Assembly (NCBI GenBank): GCA_021234535.1
Contig: CM037850.1
Location: 186,001-250,000, forward strand
DNA length: 64,000 nt
Direction: 5' to 3'
Source: Stichopus chloronotus
Lineage: Eukaryota; Echinodermata; Holothuroidea; Aspidochirotida; Stichopodidae
Each line of letters starts with the position of its first letter. The stretch's first letter is position 1. The position numbers were made by a program, and so were the translations under genes. Below, piece by piece: positions 26,101-35,100 of the stretch. The notes under the pieces were generated by a model, which made no database searches, was not told where the DNA came from, and saw only the letters and a program-made list of their open reading frames with translations.

Positions 26101-29100
26101 AAAAACAAAAGCAACCACATGAAAAGGTGAAAGAAAGTAAAAACAACCATTATAGTCACTGAAAGAAAACAATAACAACCAATATAGTCACTGAAAGAAA
26201 ACAATAACAACCAGTATAGTCACTGAAAGAAAACAATAACAACCAAATCAGTCAGTAATGAAAACGATATCAACCGGATCAGTAAACGACGAGTTCACGA
26301 CGTGAACTTGATACAAATGTTATGTTATTGCATGTACGTGCATGTTATTGCTCTACAACAGTCCAACAACAGTCCAACAACACTGTGTTCAATTAAGACA
26401 TGCATGTCGTGATGACGTCAGGAGGTCCATGTAAAATGGTTCAATAGACTGACGTAGTTCACTTACTCTACGGGAATTGCAAAACAGTGCTCTTACTTTT
26501 ATCTTAAACAATGGGTGGGTCTGTCCACAATTTGGAGGATCACATTCGTTCTTTAGTGCTATAGGCCACCGGCATTTTACAAAGTCACCATCTTTGTCGT
26601 AAACTGTGAAATCAAACGAAGTGACAGGAATAAAAAAAACAACCATAAACCAAACCAATCAAAATATATGTCATTTTTCATACATACACAATCACTTACA
26701 AACAATAGCAGCCAGTGGAGAAGGGAAAGGACCATATCAAAATGAAAAACAAAATCCAAGATTGACAACAACCACATTCTGTATCACTTGTGGGTTTGAT
26801 GTTACCAAGAGCTGTTAAGAACCAGTAATGTCATTCACTCAGCATTTCTGACAATTGTGGTCACGAAGGAGGTAATTCACAAGTTGATAGAAAGTTCGTG
26901 ACAACAAATTTGGTTACAAATCTGACATTATGCAAGTCAACAAAGGCAATCTGAAATTGCCTCTTGTCTCCCAAAGGGGGTGTTTACTGCGACTAAAACA
27001 ACAAAGTACTTTGTAAATCTGGACAGGAAGTTGCTGGCAACAGGGATACTCTCTGAAAGCCTGCAACAAGTGATAAGAGTTATGTTAAGCGGTTCCTTGA
27101 GAGGGCGTAGAAAATGTACTTTAAATGTTCCACAGATTGAAAGAAAATGAGACTAAAGTCTATCTAAAAGCAATTCCTGCTTTTAAACATAGATGTACAG
27201 TTTGGCAAATTTCCAACAGGAAATGACTTTGCATTATTTTCTTAAAGCAAGATGTGCTGTTACTTTGGCAGGATTTTGAAAAGTTTTAGATGCATTTAGT
27301 TTCAGATATACATTTTGTACTTCTGGATAGGCACCTATGCTACTAGCATAGCTTTTGTGTCGTTCTGTCAAGAAGACTACCACATATTTCTTTTATCTTA
27401 AAGCAGGATGTGCTGTTTGAAGGAGCATAAATAGCCTTCATTGTCTATTCTCCATCATTCTCTTCCATTCGATAGCAATCTGAAAAATACCATCTACGAT
27501 ATGTTTCTTTCAGGAGAAATTCCATTCACTAGATTGTTAATTACGGCAGAAAGAAGAGTGATTCATTTTTTTTCTGGTAAAAAGTTAGCGGAACCAGGCC
27601 CTGTGGTAAATGTGCGGCTTTTCCGTGTGAAGGCCCCACAACAAAAACGCATTGCTTCAGGAAATTAGGCTTCTTTTGGACAAGTAGGCCATGCTACGGA
27701 AGTTTGTATAGCTTTTTACAACTGTACCAAAATATATCCAGTGTTTTGGTGCGGCTTTGACATTGGAGGAAAAACAGCACATCCTGCTTTAATCTAAGTC
27801 ATTTAACCTCTTCATGTGCTCATATTCAGGACATGTAAAACTCTCTAAGTATCACATGCTGGGCTTTTGAACCCACAACAGATCTTTGGAATGATAGAAC
27901 TTATGTTCATTTCATTTCAAATTACAGTGATGACAAGTCTCCCATGGGGTAATTCAAATGACAGACATCATCTGCTCATCAAGTGCTAACAAAGTTGACA
28001 TGCTGAAGTTCTAGCTGAATTCAGTTGCTGAGATATCTTCCTTAACAGGTTTTCATACTTTAAGCTCTGGAGACGTCAAATGACCTTTGACCTCCACGAA
28101 AAAACAAAAGGGATCATCTAGTCACCATGGACTATACCAACATACCAAGTTTGATGTTCGAACACATTTCTCTTCTTGAGACACCGTGTTTACAATGGCT
28201 TCAAACAATGTCCTCTATTGACCTCACATGACCTTTGACCTCCACAAAAATGGCAGACATCATCTTTTCATCAGTTGCTACTAATGATAAGGGTTTGAAG
28301 TTCGAACAACATTCGGTTGCTGCCATATCTCCCTTGATAGGTTTTATACCTCTAAGCTCTGGTGACCTCAAATGACGTTTCACTTCCGTGAAAAAAACAA
28401 TGTGGATCATCTACTCATGATGGACTACCATCGCAACACGTTTGACGTTCGTCTACCGTTCCTTCCTTGAGATATCGCGTTTACAAGCCAAGGCGTCACA
28501 TACACACACATACACACACACACACACTCACACGTCATCACCGTCGTATAGATTCCTTGCCTGCCTCGGCGAAGAATCAAATAATGAAATGTAAAACAAT
28601 ACATCTACATAATGTTGTGGCACAAAGCCTTCATCATTATTAACCCTACGTACAACTCAAAACCATAAATCATGTCCTCTTGACAGAGAGACTGAGATGA
28701 GCAGAAAGGATAGATATCAGATGTTGAGATGTTCGTGTGCAAAAATGTGGTACCAACCAGAAATTGATTGGTTTATTTATGCATAAACTGTAAGCTAAAG
28801 TTAGCTTGTCTAAGTGTTGATATCAAATTCATCAAAACTGAAGAAACAAAAGGCTTTTTAATAACTTGATGACATCAACCTCACTCTTATACCTCACACA
28901 CTATGTATGTGTGAGCTAACTGATGAATATGAAAGTCATTCAGGTAACCAACTGTAAATGGTCAAGACACGCAAAATCATATTCAAGGTGAGCTCACACA
29001 CTATAAAAAAGGAAGTTCAACGAAATAAATGAATGACAGTTGATTGCAAAAAGCAGAATTACTCGTTTTGAAATACATCTGACAGAGAGCAAGAAATATC

Positions 29101-32100
29101 TTTAAGTTTTTATTCCTTGCCGAAGGCCGAAGGGAATATATGCGATGGCGATACCGAGGTCAAACTGCAAAAACATTCTCCAGAATGGGTAACCTTTACT
29201 GATGTCACACTTAGTGTATGAGATGGCCATACTGAGTAGATGTTCCCTGTTGGATTTGGTAGAGGTCAAAGGTCGTTTGAGGTCACCACATGTCAAACTA
29301 CAGAAACCTTGTAATCACAGCATCTCCAGAAGGGGTAACCTTGGCTGATCTCATATTTACCATGTTGGTTGGCCATTTTCAATAGAAGTTCCCTATTGCT
29401 TTTGGTGGAGGTCAAGAGGTCAAGTTCATTTTGGGTCAAAAGCTTGTTACCATCATGTTTCAAGAACAATAAAATGTAGTTGATCTCATACTTACCATAT
29501 GGGTAATTCATGTTTCTTACAATATAACCATAGGTCAAGGAATCACTAGGCCTTTTGGCTCTCTGGTTCATTCTATTAAATTGACATCACTATGGAATTT
29601 TACTCCATTCCAGTCTAAACAATTCACCAATAGAAGTAGTTTGCAATTTTAGAAGAATTTAAATTGTCTTACAAGGAATGTCAACTATGAAGTCACAACC
29701 TCGCTGGACTCTCAAGAGTGGAAGGGATGAGGTCATAGGAGATGTATTTATTCGGCCATTGTCCGGACGAGGTGAGAGATCGATCTTTGTCAACATTTTC
29801 CATCTTCTTGGTGGCAGATAGTTGAGAAGTTCAATCCAGCAACATGAGAAATACCTGCATGGTAAAACAGAATGCACAAGTGAACTCGCAAGTGAACGCA
29901 CAAGTGAACTCACAAAATGAACGCACAAGTGAACACACAAATGAACTTACAAATGAACGCACAAGTGGTTTTAATGATTTCATTGTGAATACGTTTTTAT
30001 GAATATGACATATTGCATAAGGTGAGGTTGTGTAACGTGCCTGTTTTTTAATATTACAGTAATCAGGTCACCAATTAAGGTGCAACGACATCTGGCAACC
30101 TAAGATTAGGACTCATTTAAGTATCAACATGCTTGTCAAATAAGAAATGTATGCAAGCTTCCTGTCTTGAGATTTCAAGTGAATACGGTTTTAACAATAT
30201 TATCCCTGTTGACCCCACATGACTTGTAACCCCAAAACAGAGTGTTGTATAGGCTACATTTTGTTCCAAATCTCTAATGGCAATTTATTTTGCTTAAATC
30301 AATGCAGTTGGCATTAATTGTTTATTCGACACGTTGGATAATTCTTCATTCTTGTGACGAAATGCTCACCAGTATGTTTGCACCAAAAGAAGATATACAG
30401 GTCAAAATGCTTTTGAAGCCGTGAAGTGTTACACGTTTATTTAGTTTCTAGGTCGCTGATTACCAATATCAAGCTGCACATACATGCTGCTGGATAAAAG
30501 TGTACATAGAACTTTCTCTATTAGGTAAGTTGCCAGGCAGGATTTGAAAGAAAAAATCGTGTTAAAACCTGACATCCGCTTTACCATGTATATAGGAATA
30601 ACCTTTATATAAGAATGTCGGAAGTAACGTAAGTACGGCTGTTTAATACTTACTTCTTTAAAAACTGCAAGTCTTGGGCTACTATTCTTTTTATAATGTT
30701 CAAAACGTTATGTGTATTTCATTTGTAATGGTGTGTTATCTTGTTAGCTTAAAGTCTTTGTTCGGTGTTGTTCTTTTCGCGGTGTTGCAATAAAATATCA
30801 GGGCAGACACAGCATCTTATCTTTCTGTCCTGTAATGTATCTTTCTAATGGCCAATACAGGCCGGAAACCTTTGTAACCGGCGCTTAAGACCACTCTTCA
30901 CATTATACTTCCCTTCATAAAAGTGGAGACTGACCTGCTACACATGACTAGTTAGATTTCTTTGATAAGATTAGATATTGGTTGATTGTACATGTTACAA
31001 CTATTACTTCTTTGATAGGAAAATAATCATTTTTTTTTCAATGAGGAAAATAGATAAGACTAAAAGCCACATATTATAGAGCATCATAATAATGGTTATC
31101 AGTGTAATACATAGCAAATAAATAGGGGACGGAAGCAAATCAGTGGGATTCCGGTTAGCAATAGAGGCAAGAGAGGTCGACAAGTGAAGGGACAACCAAA
31201 GAAAACGTAAGACAAAAACAATGTGAACTGACGTTTGATTAAACAAAGCAAAAAGAGCCTATATGAAGCAAAGGAAGCGATAAAAAGGAGAGGGAGAGAG
31301 AGATAAACAGAAAGGTAGAGAGAGAGAGAAGAAAAAAAGAAAAGACTACTTAGGAGCGAGAAGGTGTCCAATCCAATCTCCAAGATCACATATCACAAGA
31401 TCACTTATCACTCTCCACCATATCACAAGACCACTATCACACAAGACCGAATCACAAGACTTCATATAGCAAGGCAACTCATCACAAGAAGAAACATCCA
31501 CATCGCAAGACCATATCACAAGACCACAAATCACACGACCACATACCAAATAAGCCATATCTCTAGACCATATATCACAAGACTTCATATAGCAAGGTAA
31601 CTCATCACAAGAAGAAACATCCACATCGCAAGACCATATCACAAGACCACAAATCACACGACCACATACCAAATACTACATATCTTAGACCACATATCAC
31701 AAAATCACATTCCACAAGACCACACATCACGCGAGAACATATATCACACAAGAACATATATCTCACAAGAACATATATCACACAAGTTCACACATAACAT
31801 AAGATCACATATCACAAGATCACATATATAGTTACGCACAGTTTCTGTCAACGAAGCATGTAAGTGATTACGTAACAATGTAAGCAGTGTCATATCTGCC
31901 TATCTTCAATAAAATTTTCACCAATTCCAGGAAACAGTTTAGGTTTATCAATGTCTGATATTATTACTTAGCTCATGCAGTGTCATTAAACTAACCCACA
32001 GAGCCTGTTTCAGCTACCTAGGTATGTCTGGTGTAACATTATTGATGATTTAGCATAGAGTCGACCAAAGTATTATTTTAGAATTATTTTGACTATGAAC

Positions 32101-35100
32101 AGATTTCCAAAGAGAGTGGAGGTGGTGAGAGATTGCCAGGACGTTTGAGAGGATGACGTTTAGCTTCATTTTCAACAATTTGTTATCATTTAAATGCTAA
32201 ATTAACCTAAATGGTGCCACTAAGGAACGATTTCTTAATATGTCGGAAATAGCAGTATCCTATTTTCACCTTTCTAAAACGAAAGGTTATGTAGGGGGTG
32301 GGAGTCTATTTTTTTTCTTTTTATTTTTTAACTTCGGGTGCTCTTGCGGATTTTCACGGGGGGGGGGGGGGGGATTAGTCCTGTAAAGTAGAAACCTGTA
32401 ACGTATAAAGTGCATATCGTGTCATGAGCTGACATGATGCGCACAGAATAAAACTCAACTTACCCAAGTTCAAACTCTGTACCCATTCGCTGGTCGACAT
32501 CAAGTGTAAAAGAATTAACTCCTGATGCCCAGTGAAATTCACCCTGAGAACCATCTGTAAACCTAGCAGTGGAACAAAATCCAAAATCACATTTCATGTC
32601 AAAAATAGTTGAATAGTAACTATTCACGAAGATACAAACCTCAAGCTCTATTCCCTCGTTGCATTGTGAGCGCCATACTGCATACGGTACATTACGGTAC
32701 ATGAACGAGTCCCATAAATATAGAAAATGCAAATAATGTTAACAAAATTCACACACTGTTAACCCGGCAAGTGTCCTCCCACCTAAGCTCCAACGTTCTA
32801 TCTTAAACCTTTTGGTTTCGACGAAATCGTAACCAAGGTTCAAGTTTGTGTGTGTGTACGTGCATGTATGTGTGCTGATCTTGCTGGTGTCCACGATATC
32901 GCCAGGAGGGAGGCTTAGATATTTGCCATATTTACTATGTAGGTGTCTGGTATTACGTGGAAAATACCTACTGTTTTTGGTGAGGTTGAAAGGTCATTTT
33001 GGGTCAGTAGGAGGCGATAAGTTGAAATTTTGTAAACGCAACATTTAAGGTCCGATAGTTTAAACATATTGTGTGCGGACATTAATTTTCCTGTTGAGTG
33101 CGAGAGTTCTCAGAAAGCTATGCAACATTTCAACTACACCTAAGTTACTTCAACAAAAAAGAAAATTTGCACGTGCCCAAAACGTTACTGTCAAAACATT
33201 GCTGTAAGATCTATTAACAGCAATGAAATACTAAGCCTGTTGGTTATCAAGTTCTTTTCCTTGCGTCTTTGCTTGTAATTACTGCCGTGACCATTGCAAT
33301 CATGTAACAATGTATTTGTGTATGTGTGTCTGTGTATGTTTATGACACCTTCCTTGGGAACACAATATCTCAAGCATTAAATTGTTAAAAAAAATCTAAT
33401 TTGTAGTTCTCTCATCAATTTATATCAGTTTGTAATGCCCTATTGGTAAAAAGTCATATGCAATGTTATTTGTACCAGGACATCCATTTTAATACACTGT
33501 AGGATACCTTATATCAGTTGTTCCTCATTTATATGCTTCACATAAACAGCATTATCCTGTACTGCTTTTCATCATCATTTGCACTTCATATTCTCAATAG
33601 GACTACAGTAAACTTGAGTAATTTCAATTTGCGTTTTAACTTACTGTTGAATCAACTCCATTATATTGTAGAATAGTAGCCACAATTGCCTACAGTACCT
33701 TAAACACATATTTCAGTTGTAAAAAGAATGGAACTACCCTAAAAACTACCTTAGGATCACTGGACGTTGTCATCCCAAGACCCCCCCCCCCCCCTCCTCC
33801 GACCTGTTGCTAATGATTGTATACTTCTTTGTCTCCTTACATCTGCCCATAGTTATAGCTGTAAAGATTTCCACAAAACACAATTGCATTGGCATCTCCC
33901 AGATAACCAAGAGTATGCGTCGTCGACACCAGAATTTTCGAATCTTGTTTTCCAAAGCACGGTACCCACAAACTGCCGTATTATTATACTTGTTGTTATT
34001 ATATTTTTGTTTTTGAGATGACCAAAATGTGTACTTTTCGAATCATTTGAGTTTACGTCTTTATTTGTCCTCTCAGATATGAAACTACCGCTTATGTTGT
34101 CATGGTGATGCAATCATCATTGTTTCAGAATCTTAACTATACGTGGGAAGAGTACACGATGATGAACTTTATTCAAAGGGTAAGCCAATCATAAATGTCA
34201 CAAAATTTCACCAACAATTCTTATTTACTTGTATTGTTGTTTTCCTCTTCCGTAAATATTTACTTCATAGACCATTATCAAAGATGATTTATGATTACAC
34301 TGAACTGCCCTTTGTGTTTGGAGTACATTTTTATGGTTATTATTTTACCAAAAGCCACGATTTCAATACTATCAATTGAATTCCCTATAACAGGAAATAA
34401 ATATTTTTGTGAGTTGAGTTTTCTCTTTATGTTTTATTTTATTATTCTTGTCGTTGCTAGGATATTTTTTACGCGTTTTCTTTTGTTATTGACTTTGTCT
34501 TAGCTGGAACTGCATACCACATTCAAAGTGATTCTGGAGTACTAACTCACAAAGATTAGCATTTTGCATCATTTCAGTGATTTCAGTAATTCAAAGATAA
34601 ATAAATGCGCAAAATCTCAATCATTTTAACATAAATCAAAACACGAAGATTTCAAAATTTTCTTGTAGTATTTTGACATGCTTTTACTTGTTACTCCTCT
34701 TTTGTACATACACTGTCATATTTTCTCTAGCTCTCTGAAAAAATGTTGAGTCTTGACAACTTCAGTCTTCATTAATCCCCCCCCCCCCCATGAACGCCTT
34801 ACCCTGCAGTGATACCGCCATCCTATCCACTGCGATACAAATTTCAACCGATTAGGCTAACTCTCTTTCTATAAAATCAGTCTCTTCACGGAAAAATTGT
34901 CACCCGATTGAACAGTGAATGTACATATGTACTGTATTTCTTTACCCAGGAAGATTATCCAGAGAAGAGGGTTGGTAATTCCCATTCCCTTTTCTGGGAA
35001 GGGTTTGATTTTGTGATAGGTTTTATATTGTAAGTGAAGATAAATGTGGAATTACATAATAGGTGGATTGGTTCACTATAATGTGGGAGAAAACTTTAAC

